Source: Cinnamomum chago (lineage: Eukaryota > Streptophyta > Magnoliopsida > Laurales > Lauraceae). Taken from it: a stretch of DNA of 64,000 nucleotides. Each line of letters starts with the position of its first letter. The first letter of the stretch is position 1. The stretch lies in the NCBI GenBank assembly GCA_038049695.1, contig CP142453.1:132174001-132238000 (forward strand), read 5' to 3'. Made by a program: the position numbers and the translations under genes. The notes beneath the pieces are model-generated. The model searched no databases, was not told the origin of the DNA, and saw only the letters and a list, made by a program, of their open reading frames with translations. This document shows, piece after piece, positions 11,857 through 24,282 of the stretch.

Positions 11857-12183
11857 GGGTCTGTTTGGAAAGGAGGGGGGAGTAATTTTTGGGGGTGTTT
11901 GGAAAGGGGGGAAGGAAAATGAGGGGAAAGTTGTGAGAGAGTGAGGAAATGACTAAAATGCCCTTAGTCTCTATTTAAATTTTTTTTCAAAAGAAAGGGT
12001 AAAATAGTCTTTTTTATACCTTACTAACAAACAAAATTATACTTTCTCACTTTCATTCCACTTTCTTTTTTCCTCCTCAAACAAGATGAGAGAAAATTAA
12101 TTTTCCCTCTCCTCCCCTTCATTTTCCTTCCCCCTCAAATTTTTCCTCCCCTCCCCTCCCCTCCTCCCTTCCCAAACGGACCC
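11857..12183. mobile_element. Tourist-like MITE (PIF/Harbinger type), 327 bp
   Basis: Terminal inverted repeats GGGTCTGTTTGGAAAGGAGG on the left and, read inward, GGGTCCGTTTGGGAAGGAGG on the right, flanked by TTA at 11854-11856 and 12184-12186. The TTA duplication and GGG-starting ends are the PIF/Harbinger pattern. No coding capacity. Confidence 0.85.
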
Positions 12184-12219
12184 TTAGTGTTGAAGAAGTG
12201 GCGCAAGTCAGAGGCCATA

Positions 12220-12430
12220 ATCACAATGGGTTCCGTTCGGGAACCGGATTCCCTGTTTGGTCCAAACAGGGAACCCCTGTTTGGATCAAACAGAGAAAGA
12301 CATGTAAGGGGGCGGAGGAAAGAGAAAAAGTTTCTCTTTCCTCTGCCCCCACACCCGCCCCCATATGTGTCACCCCCTGTTTGGTCCAAACAGGGAATCC
12401 ATTTCCGTTCCGAAATGGACATTACAGTCA
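12220..12430. mobile_element. Foldback (long inverted repeat) element with internal palindromes
   Basis: Two arms of about 95 bp face each other. The left arm runs from AATGGGTTCCGTTCGGGAACC through GGATTCCCTGTTTGG to GGAGGAAAGAGAAA; the right arm read backward gives GTCCATTTCGGAACGGAAATGG, GGATTCCCTGTTTGG and GCAGAGGAAAGAGAAAC. Both arms contain a near-palindrome of 10-bp halves CCCTGTTTGG/CCAAACAGGG around one base (about 12255 and 12376), and a degraded third copy lies near 12277. No clear target duplication found, so its superfamily is open. Confidence 0.6.
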
Positions 12431-13296
12431 AGTAAAATAATTAAATATCGAGTTTGGGCTCACAACTTAGAAACTGTCATCTCAGCTTGTTCATACACGC
12501 AGAAGACCTAATGCTATATATGACTTGCATCTAAATAATTATATAACATCAACATTTTATAGTCTGAATCATTTAATTATGTCTAAGATCATTAATGTTT
12601 CTAGTATCATGGCAGCTCCTACCACCACATATATGCCATGATTCACAGCCAAAGTAGCGTTCTTCAAATGTATTGTCATTTTCATCTTCAGTCTTGAGTC
12701 ACTAAATCAACGCATCGTTAGTGACCAAAAAGAAGAAGGTTTACATTCTTATACAATGTAGAAGTTTTGGCTTTGGAGGTTTGAAACTGGATTAGTGTGA
12801 CTCTTTGGGATTACTTATTTAAGGGTTTGGGAGCCCTTGGGTGACTATCTAGAAGATTCAAGCAAAGTTCAAACTTTTGGGTTTTGGTTGAACATTTTTT
12901 TCCAAAAATATTGACTTGGAAAAAACATCTTTAGATAGAATGAATTTGAGAGAGAGAGAGTCGAACTTGAAGGATCTTACACCCCATAGGAAATGACACA
13001 ACAATAGTGCCGACCTACTAGGCTCTGATTCTACTTGTAGGTTCTTACACCCCATTCAACTATCACTTATCATAGAACTAATTGGTGATAAGAAAGGACA
13101 AAATAATAGTTTTATGGTGAGGGCGAGAGCGAGGGCGAGGGTTCGACCACAATCATGACCGCTTAGGAGCAAGGATAGACGTTGACCCTAACATAACATT
13201 ATTATGCAATATTGTGACTCTTTTTTTTTTCTTTTTTCAGGTAAAAGACACAATATCTTGACTAAGAAAAAATATCTTTACCAAGAATGAAATAAC

Positions 13297-13331
<35 letters not shown>

Positions 13332-13490
13332 CAACTTAAGAAAAGGGGCATGTCCAACTTGAGAAACGTTCCACACTACAGCATTACACGCAAGACAAGT
13401 CTACTGTAAAAGTATACTCACTGAAGAATCCCTCATCACTTAGACCACCAAGAAGAATATGACACATGAATTAGATGTCAGTGGTGACTT
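12431..13490. other. Intergenic, no gene recognised
   Basis: AT-rich sequence with a (GA)n tract at about 13300-13329. Nothing else identifiable. Confidence 0.5.
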
Positions 13491-13494
13491 CCGG

Positions 13495-13600
13495 TAAATG
13501 CACTTGATATCTCAGTGGTAAGGGCATACCACTCGAACGGAGGCTGGGATCATCCCCTGCTCTCACAGTTGGAGTCCCATCCCCATGCCAATCATTAACC
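13495..13600 (+). mobile_element. Possible tRNA-derived SINE head
   Basis: TATCTCAGTGGTAAGGGCAT resembles a pol III A box region, followed about 50 bp later by GTTGGAGTCCC, a weak B box. No poly(A) tail or target duplication seen, so this is tentative. Confidence 0.3.
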
Positions 13601-13629
13601 ATATATTGTTATGTAATGCATCAAATTAA

Positions 13630-13709
13630 GTCTTATAATCATTTAGAACCATAACATACCACCACGTTTTTAATCTTATAATCATTTAGGACCATAACAT
13701 ACCACCACG
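13630..13709. repeat. Local tandem duplication, about 43 bp period
   Basis: TCTTATAATCATTTAG, then ACCATAACATACCACCACG, occurs at about 13631 and again at about 13674 with one difference. Confidence 0.85.
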
Positions 13710-15503
13710 CTTCCACAACGACGTCCTCGATAGCTCTCACTCTGGCGGTAAGTAGTCATTTTTTCTATTTTTTTAGATGACTCTCACTCTACTCCATATA
13801 GCCATTTTCACCACTCGAACCCAAATCGGTAACATACATCAACTGAACTTTGAATGCACAATATAGCAAATATTCTACAGTAGTTGAGATTGAATTATAG
13901 GATTTGTCACTATGGCCAAATAAACAGAGGATTTGCATTGAAAAATTAGATGTGGACTTCTCTCCCTTTAGGCTTGCTACGAGGGTGTGCACGCGTGTTA
14001 AAAGGTGGCGAACATGTGTCATATCAACCTGTGAAATGAGTGGAGCCAGATCCAACTAACCAAAACTCCTAATTATTTTGTCGGCTGCACACGTTTGACC
14101 TTTCTTGGGGACTAGTGGAATTATTCAACTGTCATTCCAGGACCACCTTGGGGTGTCTATGGATATGGCCAAGTTAGGCTGTGGTTAACCCAAGCGTGGC
14201 AATTGCAAACTGCCATGGAGTCTGAACCCACCACATTTGATGAGGCTAACAATTTTAACTGGCGTTGGGGTAATTTAAATCTAGGAAAACAGTGTGGCAT
14301 TGGTGAGAAGTATCAATCACTGGGGGCATATTGTGTCGGCCACTGTCTGCATAATTCCATTTTCACAGTAATCTTACTTAATACAGAAATTAAAAATTAA
14401 GAATTTCATTTTTTAAATTCCATTGAAGAAACAAGCTTGAACTTTTGAACTCCAAGATATAATGGATTTATGAAGGCTCTCTTGTACTTGAGCATATGCG
14501 AATTCCACAAAAAATCACAAGGACAAGAATTCTACAAATCCCAAAAGTCATTTGAGACCCTTTTAGATAGCTGAAATTTTGAATTTTTTCTTATTATATT
14601 TTCAAATTTAGGAGGATAAGATGTACATTAGGTCTAAAAAGATTGCAACATGACAAATCAATAGGGTATTAATTAGGCAAGTAGAATATGAATGATATCA
14701 GTATGAAATATTGCCCTTCTGATATTCAACTCAAATAAGCCGTTTTCCAATAATAAAACAAAAAAAAAAAACCCTCATATAAGCCATGTGTCTCTGTGTC
14801 ATGTATCCCAAATTCAGAGATGCCAGCTGCAGTCTTGTCCGTAGTTGTTTTTCATTCTATTATTAATTTTTTTACGTTGAGCGAGGGGTAACGGTTGTGT
14901 TGTGACTAATGAGACTATACTACGAAAGGGAGGTGGCAACACCAACACAACTGATCTATCAGTGTTGGCAGCTGTAAGTAGATTTTTGGGCCTTCTATAT
15001 AGCCTGGTTTTTGGGCCTCATCCTAACAGTGTGGGGTCATATGACATCTATCAAGGTTTTGTACAAAATTGCAGGGATGTAATGATCATAGCCATTGATT
15101 TTGAAGGTCTAAAATAAATTTTATACCTTCTTTGTCAATTGTTTGTTTGATTGGCTTCTTTGTTCTTTGGTGTTTCCTTAATAAAAATCTTTGTTATTGT
15201 CTATTTTTTTTTTATTAAGCCCCCCTAAAGTTTAGTCATTTTACAAGTACATTAATATTTACATTTCGGGGCCTCAAAATAGCGGACTTGGGATTTTCGT
15301 TTGAGGGGGTGGACAATGTCAATTAAAAACTCAATCATTATTTTTCTATTTAAAAACGAGATCAAAAAAGATTATGAGGCTTTTTTTAAAATCCCTTTCG
15401 GGCTTTTATTTCCAAGTCTCACGTGGGCAACTACTCCCAAAACTTTACACCTGCGACATGAATCATGACCCAAACAATAACAAATTAACCTATAATATTA
15501 TTA
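13710..15503. other. Intergenic, no gene recognised
   Basis: No protein family recognised on either strand. Short open readings here (for example 14902-15117) have no known match. Confidence 0.45.
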
Positions 15504-15659
15504 AATCTCAAGGGGTAGCTCAGTTGATTTACGACCGCCGTTTGCATCCAAAGATTATAGGTTCAAAATTGCACTACCACGTAAGGTCCGGAGTGATTAG
15601 TCTAGCTCAGAGGATTGGGAACCCTCTAATTGCAAAAAAAAAAAAAAAAACACCCTATT
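15504..15659 (+). mobile_element. tRNA-derived SINE with poly(A) tail (family A)
   Basis: A box GGTAGCTCAGTTGATT (15514), B box AGGTTCAAAATTG (15559), an unrelated body and a 17-base A-run ending at 15650. ATATTATTA flanks both sides (15495-15503 and 15660-15668), a plausible though AT-rich target duplication. A related copy in inverse orientation lies near 52855-52915 and shares GGGGTAGCTCAG and TGCACTACCAC. Confidence 0.7.
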
Positions 15660-15668
15660 ATATTATTA

Positions 15669-16003
15669 CATTTCCAGACTAAATATATACATAAAAGGAT
15701 CTACAACATACTCTGCAATCTATTCAATACAAAAACCGGAGCAAGAAGTGTCAAGTGATACTCTAAAAAGAGAGGAAAAAAAAAAAACTAGAAAGACAAA
15801 CAAACAGCATAGCATACATGGAAATCACACGGCGGGCGCCATAAATAGCACGCTCGCTCTCATAGCTCCACGGCTTCCACCTAGGGATCAATCTTTGTAT
15901 GGGCAGAAGAAGAGGAGCAGGAGAGTAATATATATAATGGCATACATTACTGTGACTGAGGATGATCAGTTTCACTTGTATTAACACTAGTAAGCAATGC
16001 AAT
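15669..16003. other. Flank of the KAI2 pseudogene
   Basis: No gene seen. It may include the old 3' UTR of the minus-strand KAI2 copy. Confidence 0.4.
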
Positions 16004-18178
16004 TTAATACCGGATGTGCCTGAGCAAAATGGGGATGACAATGTCAGGGGAGCTGAGCTGTGGCAAATGTCCATCTGTAGGCATGATCTCGACCATGGAT
16101 TCACCCCCAAGGTTCTTGTGCAGGTATTCGGATACCACGACAGGAACGGCCATGTCCCTGTTGCTCTGGATAATGTGGCAGTGGACCTTCAGGAGGGGCC
16201 GCATGTCGCTTTGGAAGATGGTCTGGGCCACACTACACTCGATCAGGGCTATGTCTGGCCGCATGTTGAAGAGGGTGGTGCAGCTAACTCCTGCACTGCC
16301 ACCGACTCCATGTCCCCACCCACGGTCAGATGGGCGAACCCATCCACCCATGACTTGTAGTAAGATTTCATGGCCTCGAACAGCTGACTCAGATCTTCTG
16401 CCTTGAACCCTCCACAGTATCCTTCCTCATTCAGAAACCTGAACAGTACCCATCAACCATGCTGATGCACAAACCAATCATTTAATTGTTTTTTTTTTTT
16501 TTTTTAATTTTGAAATATAACCCGACGTGCTATTAAAAATCCATGACCTCGGCATTAATGATTAATGTCCTCACATTATATAGTAATATAGGACATCTAT
16601 GAATTTTAGTTCAATTGGAATTGAGCTTCAACCCTCCGCAGAATGATCATATGATTAATGATGTGATTAAAAAAATATTAATGTAGTGCAATAATCATAT
16701 TGATAATTAATATTATGGGCCCAACCCCTATTAGAATAAAATTCAAAGGAGGACCCTTTGAACATAGAGCTGCTTGGATTTTCAACTGATGACGACCCCC
16801 ACGGCACCGTTTTAGACTCAAAGTACTTGTAACTACTACAAAGGGGCGGGCCACTGATGGATTTGGATACGAAGACTCAGACACGCAGCCGGAGATCTAT
16901 ATGCGTTTCGGCGATTGAAAAGCTCTGCGGATCTATTCGCCTCTTGTGTTTTTTATGAGATGAAATAATACCAACCATATGGCTACCTTATCTTATCTTA
17001 TATAGACAAGTCCCAAATAGTTGCACTTACTATAAACTTTTTCGTCAAGAAACCCACATTTACTAATTCTATTGGCACTCTTATTAGTGGGATCAAATCA
17101 AGTCTTACATTAATTAGGATTGTATTCTCTGTTGGCATCAGCCCTGCATGATTTGACATGGGACCCGTGGCACGCGCACCACTAGGGATGTCAATGGACC
17201 GAAGCGGGGGCGGGGGGCATGGTCTCCATCCCCGTACCCACTTAAAAAATCTTTGTCCATCCCCGGTCAACCCCCGCTAACGGGTATAATTTTTTTCTCC
17301 ATCCCCGTCTGCGGGTAAATTTATAATCCCCGTCCCCGTCCCCGCTTCCCCCGTACCAGCCTAAGCCTAAGCCTAAGCCTTTTTTTTTTTTTTTTTTTTT
17401 TTTTCTAGTCTTCCCCCAACTTCTTTGCAACAGGAGATCACACTTGAATCAAGGGTATGATAAATATTATGACACTTTCAGTAGACTTCCCTGAGATGTG
17501 AAGGTTGGCTTATCGTTAGAGGAAGAGCCGAAGAGGTGGGCGGCTGAAGGAGCAAATAAATTAGGGCTAAAAGGCTAAAAAGAGTATTTATATATATTTA
17601 TTTATTTATTTAGCGGGTAACGGGGACGGGGCGGGACGGGGCGGGTACGAGGCGGGGGTAAGGGTAAGTCCATCCCCACCTCCATCCCCGCATGGGTTTA
17701 TACGGGTATCTCCGTATACGTCCACCGTCCAATACGTAATCTCCGATCCAAAAGGGGCGGGTTTGGACGAATACCCGTTTTTCCCCAGTCCACTGCCATC
17801 CCTACGCACCACAAGACTACCTACAGCCATTTTGATTCGGATTTTTTTTTTCTACTTAATCCAAAACTTGAAGCTTGATCAGCCAGGTGTGAAAAAGGAC
17901 TAAAAAATAAAAGCTTTTCAACTTCCGGAAATTGGAACGACTTCTTTAACCAGGCCTACAATCCAATCTTCTTTTATGATCCATGGAAACCATCTATATA
18001 ATGGGGGCCCCAAATTCCACTAGATTCAAACAATCAAGTATAATAGCAACCAACCATTTCGTACCTTAGAGAAGAGATCTGGTCGAATGATGGAGGCTAG
18101 ACAGCCCACCATGGCGTTGAGGGAGTGTCCCACAAAGATGCAAGACTTCACCTGCAGCTCTTCAAGTATTGCGATCAC
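16004..18178 (-). pseudogene. KAI2 tandem copy, decayed
   Basis: Exon 2 remnant 16438-16004 has the same acceptor context (TTCAG/GTTTCTG) as the intact gene and reads [20 protein letters not shown], continues through [12 protein letters not shown], then loses frame at about 16278-16290 and resumes as [11 protein letters not shown]. Past the break it keeps Asp in [10 protein letters not shown] and His in TDGHLPQL, with a 3-residue insertion (IEC) after DIAL and a 3-residue loss before CHIIQ. Exon 1 is only a 38-residue stub (18178-18065), [20 protein letters not shown] to RPDLFSK, with the nucleophile Ser in GHSLNAM. The N-terminal 77 or so residues and the ISASPR end of exon 1 are missing. 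A 622-bp hAT element sits in the intron. The product cannot fold as a hydrolase. KAI2 is a better match than D14 or DLK2 from the C-terminal half. Confidence 0.85.
17183..17804. mobile_element. Non-autonomous hAT element, 622 bp
   Basis: Ends TAGGGATGTCAATGGAC and, read inward from the right, TAGGGATGGCAGTGGAC, flanked by a perfect 8-bp duplication CGCACCAC (17175-17182 and 17805-17812). GC-rich ends full of CCCCG/CGGGG words and an AT-rich middle; no transposase. The 8-bp duplication and TAGGG start place it in the hAT superfamily. It lies in the intron of the KAI2 pseudogene. Confidence 0.9.
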
Positions 18179-19340
18179 TTGAGCGCATATTGCTGAACGC
18201 ATATTGCTCACATGCAGATCAGCTGGATGAACCTACTTATATTTAATAGTCTTAAGATTTTAATGACATTTTAACATCACATCTTTTTTTGATATTCAAT
18301 CCAAAGATGAGAAATTGGACCCGATATTATATCATTGAATGAACAGATTATCAAATGGGCTACACTGATCAAAGGTGTGCTGAAGTGGGCTCATAGGAGA
18401 ATATTTTTCATTAGTTGAGCACTCTATTGTGGTGTTTGGTAGGAGGCGGAGATTTTCAATTTTCCTTTTACCCGTATATTGATAGGTTTTATTGGATTTA
18501 GTTATCTGTTGAATGCATGGTTATCTGCTTTGATTAATTGATAATTTGGGATTTAATTCTATGTGATAAAGAATGATGGTTTTGTCATTATGAAAAAGTT
18601 AGGAAAACACATGCCAACTACAAGAATTGACCACTGGAAGTAGTCTCTTTCAAGGAAACTTTTCAACCTTTTTAGATAAATAATCATTTCAAGAGATTTA
18701 GAATATAATGAAAATTTCCCAACGTTTAATGGTTTGAGCTAGATAACTCTTTAATTTTGGGCCCTAAAAAGAGGGTTACAAAATCACCTACCTTTGATCC
18801 TCTTTTGAGACCATAAAATCCCATCCTTCCAAGTGACTGTAATGCACACATTCCTTACATCTGCATTGGATGCCCAGCAGTCCAGTCCAGTCTAGTTGCT
18901 GCAGCCAAATTTTCTCCACGTAGATGACTTGATCCGGACGTTAAAGATGCAGTACTCTTCAAACAAAGGGACAGCCTGAGTACTATGATGATGAACCCCG
19001 GTCAAATCCATATAACAACAATGATATGTCATGTTCTCCTACTTTTGTAATTTATATGGACCTGAACATGAACTAAGTAAAATATAATTGGGTCCAAGGA
19101 TTTGGATCGATGATTGATCAATACATGATGGACCGATCTGAGTCCCCACCAAAACCCGAGTAAGAAAAAAAATGAGAGAGAGAGAAGAAGATCCTCCATT
19201 CATAATGTCCCAATTTTGCACCTAATAGGAAGGTCGGTCATAAGTCAGAAACCCTTCAATCAGTGACCTAACGATAGATCGTTAGAAGAAGATGCAAAAA
19301 AAGTTTTATGAAAATGCATAAAGTGGACCCCTTCGATCTC
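18179..19340. other. Intergenic, no gene recognised
   Basis: Nothing identifiable beyond low-complexity stretches. Confidence 0.45.
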
Positions 19341-19344
19341 AAGA

Positions 19345-19560
19345 CTTGTTTGTACAACAAGAAGATTCTGCATTTTGCAGACTTGCCGTAGATGAAAATC
19401 CTGCATTCCTACTCTTTCCATAGAAAATTAAAATCCTCTCTGTTAAGAAAAATCAGTTCATATTTTTCCTTTTTCACAAGAAAAATGTATGAAAAATCTA
19501 AATAAATTTCCTCTCTGTCACGGAATCCTCACCCCTAACGGAATCCTCACCCCTAACGTT
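19345..19560. mobile_element. MITE-like repeat, inverse copy of the 57360-57605 repeat
   Basis: Read on the minus strand it matches the 57.4-kb repeat over several blocks: GAGGATTCCGTGACAGAGAGG-like start, ATGAACTGATTTTTCTTA followed by AGAGAGGATTT, and TAGGAATGCAGGATT. An 18-bp unit CGGAATCCTCACCCCTAA is present twice in tandem at about 19523-19558. Borders are approximate and no target duplication was found. Confidence 0.5.
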
Positions 19561-19918
19561 TGATACTTTCATATGCATCCATGCAGAAGCTCACCAAAAG
19601 GTTTGGATCAACGGATTGGGGCTACTCAGAAAAGCCCAAAAGAACATTTAAATTTAGAGAACTACGGTCTAGATAAACATGAAGTAAAAACAACAGGGGA
19701 ACTGGGACCCTGTTAGCTTCCAAAATGGCATGCTAGTCTTTACAAGAAACTGTGAATAATAATTTCTTCTAATTCTCCTCTCAAGACTTAAAAACATGAA
19801 TCAGAACGAACTCTACATAAGGAACAAAGGTAACAGAAAACAAGTCAGAAAGTGAAATCTGGAAATAAGCTAATGGAAGTTCCAGTATATCCCTAAGCCG
19901 AATTACCTATAGTCGTAT
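19561..19918. other. Intergenic, no gene recognised
   Basis: Nothing identifiable. Confidence 0.4.
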
Positions 19919-19926
19919 ATACCATG

Positions 19927-20515
19927 CAGGGCCGGCCCTGGGCAAGGGCTGTAAGTGCCCTTGCCCCGGGCCCATTTTTTGAGGGGGCCCAAAATCCCCA
20001 AAATCCCTTCTACTTTTTTTTTTTTTTTTTTTTCAATCATTTGGTGAATGCAGGGCTCATCCAATGGATTCCATCGTCCTGGGCATCAATAGACTCATCA
20101 TCAAATCATCTGAGAGTGCTTATTGCATCACTTATTTGAGCATCCATCAGAGGGGCCCACCAATGATATTTTATATTTGATGGCTGAAATTCTTGGAGAA
20201 TCTGGTCTAGTGTTGGGATGATTTAGGGCTTTTTTTTTTTACAAATAGATCATCAAGCCTTCAGCACTACACCCGTTCTTCTCATTTGTTAGTGGGGCCC
20301 ACCAATGATTTTTAATTCCCCATATATGATGCTTAAATTCTTGTCTGAGTTTTCTTTCTTCTCTTTTTTTTCAAATAGTTATACTTGGGCATCATCAACC
20401 CATTGCCAATTTTTCACATCAGTGGGACCCACCAATGATATTATCATATATGATGGCTGAAGAGGCCTAACTTTTACTCTTGCCCTGGGCCCTCAAAAAT
20501 TCAGGACCGGCCCTG
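19927..20515. mobile_element. Non-autonomous hAT element, 589 bp, with internal tandem units
   Basis: Ends CAGGGCCGGCCCTGGGCAAG and, read inward, CAGGGCCGGTCCTGAATTT, flanked by a perfect 8-bp duplication ATACCATG (19919-19926 and 20516-20523). Inside are three diverged tandem units of about 130 bp, each with GGGCCCACCAATGAT or GGGACCCACCAATGAT followed by an ATATGATGGCTGA-like word (near 20153, 20294 and 20423). No transposase. Confidence 0.9.
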
Positions 20516-20673
20516 ATACCATGTTCTACATTTTGCTCTCATCACCTTAGATGAAGCTCCTATCCACCCAACAGCAGTCTATCCAATATATGCATGTATA
20601 TATAAATAAGACAATATTTATTCACATGGAAGCAATCAGTGTGTATTCTTTAGTAGATATGTAATGTGCTTGG

Positions 20674-21418
20674 TCAGGATATGGGGCTAAGCGGGTATTC
20701 CTGTTCATCTGTATTATGCGAGAATATGTCTATGGGCGTCCTCGTGCAGTCAACAGGAGTCCCTCTGAATCTCGAGGACCCTTGGTGATCAAGATACACC
20801 ACAATTACAGTGATGTCATCATGGAAATGGCGCCTTATACCCTTCTCAATCTTTTTTATGTCCTTGTATCTCATTTCCCTTCTCTTTGCAGCCTCAGTTA
20901 GAGCGGCTCTCACGAGCCTCTTTGCTATTCCCTGCAAAATTCACCAGACATTTTTGTTGGCAACAATATAGAAACTTTAACAAATAACCCACAAGAATAT
21001 AATTTTTTTGTGTATTCCTAGGTGCACCTGCTCTTTGTGCCTAGACCATTGCCTAGGCAAGCACACTATGAAAAGATATGTCCTAGGCAGATGATGCGTA
21101 CAAAGGTGCCCAATGTAATGTCTAAAATGGTACATTTAAGACAGAATTTACAGATGGTTTTTATAGGTTATATTTTTATATTTTTATATCCTAAAACCAT
21201 TTATCTGAATTCTGACATCATTAAGATTTAGCTCCTTTTTTCTGTTAATAGGATGGAAGAGGAAAAAAGGGTGGAAAGAAGAGGGCAAAGGGACAGGAAA
21301 GATTAGAAGACAGGAGAAAAGGAGAAAGAAGACCAGCCCACTCCCCCAGCCCCCAACCCCAAGCACACTTTCTTCCCTTCTTCATAGGGTTGTTGCAGCC
21401 ACTGCAGCTACTTGTTCA

Positions 21419-21471
<53 letters not shown>

Positions 21472-21733
21472 GACCATACATGGATTTTCCTCTTTTGCAC
21501 ATGAATATTTTCAATTATGTAAGTGTCTTTCACCCTATGGTGAGGGATGGATGCACATGAATATTCTCATACACACACATATGGGATATGTTCCTATGAG
21601 AGTAACTATCACAATACTATGAGAGTAAGGGTGGGGGCCCTCACATTCATATCCAATGCCAACAACCTAAATATGAGGGCTCTCACCCCTTACTATCACA
21701 GTATCGTGAGAGTTACTCTCGTAAGAGCATCTC

Positions 21734-21772
<39 letters not shown>

Positions 21773-24208
21773 ACATACACTTCTTTTTTCCCCTTACATT
21801 GCGTTATGCTTGTCGTTTTGAAAGAATGATTATGAGTTTGGTTGTGATTTTGATGCAGTGTTTTTACAATCTTATTTTGTGTCTGCTTTATATTTGTGAC
21901 CAGGAAATTAAAAGAACCACCATTGCAAAACAACAACAACAGAAGAAAAAAAAGGAAAACAAAAGAAAACTGAAAAGCATGCATATTGAGATAATGTCTG
22001 CACTGAATGATTGAATGCCGGTTTTGTTTCTCATATTAACTTGCAACTAGTGGTATACCTAAAACAAGAGCAATGGAAAAGGATCAAACGACAAATCTTA
22101 AAATTCCCAGCAACTTACCTGTAACTCAGGTTATCCAATACCAAAAAAAAAAAAACCTTTGCAAGAATCAGCCCAGTCCAAACATACCGTGCTAGAACTC
22201 CTTATGTAATGAAGGAATTAACTAGCTATGTGTCATGTTTATGCATACTATTATATGCTCATAACCTATGCTTCCTTTTGTATTCACTGTAAAAAATGAA
22301 TTTCAACCACTCCTTTGTAATTATATTGCAGTTGCATTAGTTCATGGTTGACACTTGAAGTCTGTCATAGATAGGGATGTAAATGGGTACCCGATTCTTT
22401 GATTACCCGGAGGTTCCGACCCGTTAAAAACCGGGTCTGGATCCTTATTTAGGCCCCGATAAGTAAATGGGTCCAGGTCCAATTCCACCTTGGTTCGGAC
22501 CCGAGACCCGACATATTATCTCAATTTTCGAAAATCTCTCCTAAAAATCATGTTTTTTTTTAAAATATCATTATCTAACTAAACCAGGACCCGGATCCAG
22601 ACCCGTCCCATATCTGGTTTTGGTTTCGGATCTGGAGCTAAGAAACCGGTTCCGAAACGGGTCCGGATCCGGTTCCACCTTCTCCTTAACGGTCCCGGGT
22701 CCACCATGGACCCGGACCGGAACCTACCCGTTTACAACCCTAGTCATAGATTTGCATGTACTTCTGAATTTTAAGCATGGACTGAGACTCTTGTTGTTAA
22801 AAATGAATTACACAAATTTTATGAATTTGCACATATATATACAATCTTTTTACATATGGGATTATTGATTGAAATAATATAATTTTATAGGATCATTATT
22901 GGCTGCATTACCCTTATAAATCCTAATATTTTATCTGATATGTTTTTTTTATCTAAAACTATTTTTCTTATGCACATGCCTAATTTCTTGGCGCATGCCT
23001 TGCACCACACGCTCCAATTGAACTTTGCGCCTTGGCTGCCTTGCCCACACATAGAAACAATTAATTGGGTACACATTTTGATGTCCAATAACACTACTTT
23101 TTGGTCAAAATTTTTCCACCAAATCTCAACCAGAAGTAGAACAGATCCAACCCATCTTTCTGGACCGGGAATTGGAAGAGGAAGTTCAGAAACACACCTC
23201 AAGATATATGTCCAAAAACATATACCTCCAAACAGGGAGTGGAAAGGAGAAAAGCACAGAAGGCACCTTTTTACGTATCAAGTGCCAGAACTAGCCAAGC
23301 ACAATCAGATAGTACAAGGCCGGGCCTAGACCCCATGGTAGGCACTAGCTCCAAAAGATTTCCCATGCCAAAGCACAGGTTGATGTGTTAATCATATATA
23401 AGACACACTTAAACAATTCTTTGCACACATCCAGTCCACCCAAGCTACCAACACCAGGCCAGATTAGTCATTGGGCCTGAGGATGTGGACCTAAGTCACA
23501 GCCCACCAGACGCCAAGTCTAGGCTGACCAAAATTGTGATGAGCTAGGCCTGAATAACTCACAGGCTGGGTGAACGGTGAACCTGTTCAAATTTTCACAT
23601 AGAAGCATGTTAGATGGATATCCTACCATAAATGAATGTGGAGGATATCCAAGCAAACCTAGAAAAATATGGTAGAAACTTAGGAGGAGGGCAGTTACCA
23701 CTCTTGGGTTTTTGAAGACAATTTGTACTGCTTCTTCATCACTCAGTTGTTCCCAGAGGCCATCTGATGCAAAAATAAGAAATAAGTCATGTGGCTTGAT
23801 CTTTCTAGTCTGTATTGATGGTTCTGCACTCATCACAGGTCGTTTCAGTGGAACTAAAGAGCCAAACTGCTGGAAAAGGGGGTCCCGGCTGAACTCAGGT
23901 TTCTTCAGGTAAACATCTCCAATAGATCTTGACACCTAAATGAGGAAAACGTTAGAAATTGCATCTTTCCTGCAATGATCTTAAAGATAATATAATACAG
24001 TGATGCAAGTTGGCAGAGCTCCAGTTCATGTTTCAGCTCTTGGCGTTTTTAGAGTCAGACCCCTTCACACAAATTTTCATGTTTCAGCTCTTGGTGTTTA
24101 CAGTCAGATCCTTCACACAAATTTTCATGAATAGATTGATAATTAGGTGGCTGCATCTTAATGAAATTAAAATAGAGCCACCTTAATGAAATTAAAATAG
24201 ATATTAGG

Positions 24209-24282
<74 letters not shown>

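Noticed and set aside
15962-16406. Plus-strand readings of 130-132 aa over the KAI2 pseudogene
   Set aside because: Antisense of KAI2 exon 2; no homology of their own.
17360-17381. AGCCTA repeat run
   Set aside because: Four units inside the hAT element; simple-sequence slippage, no function implied.
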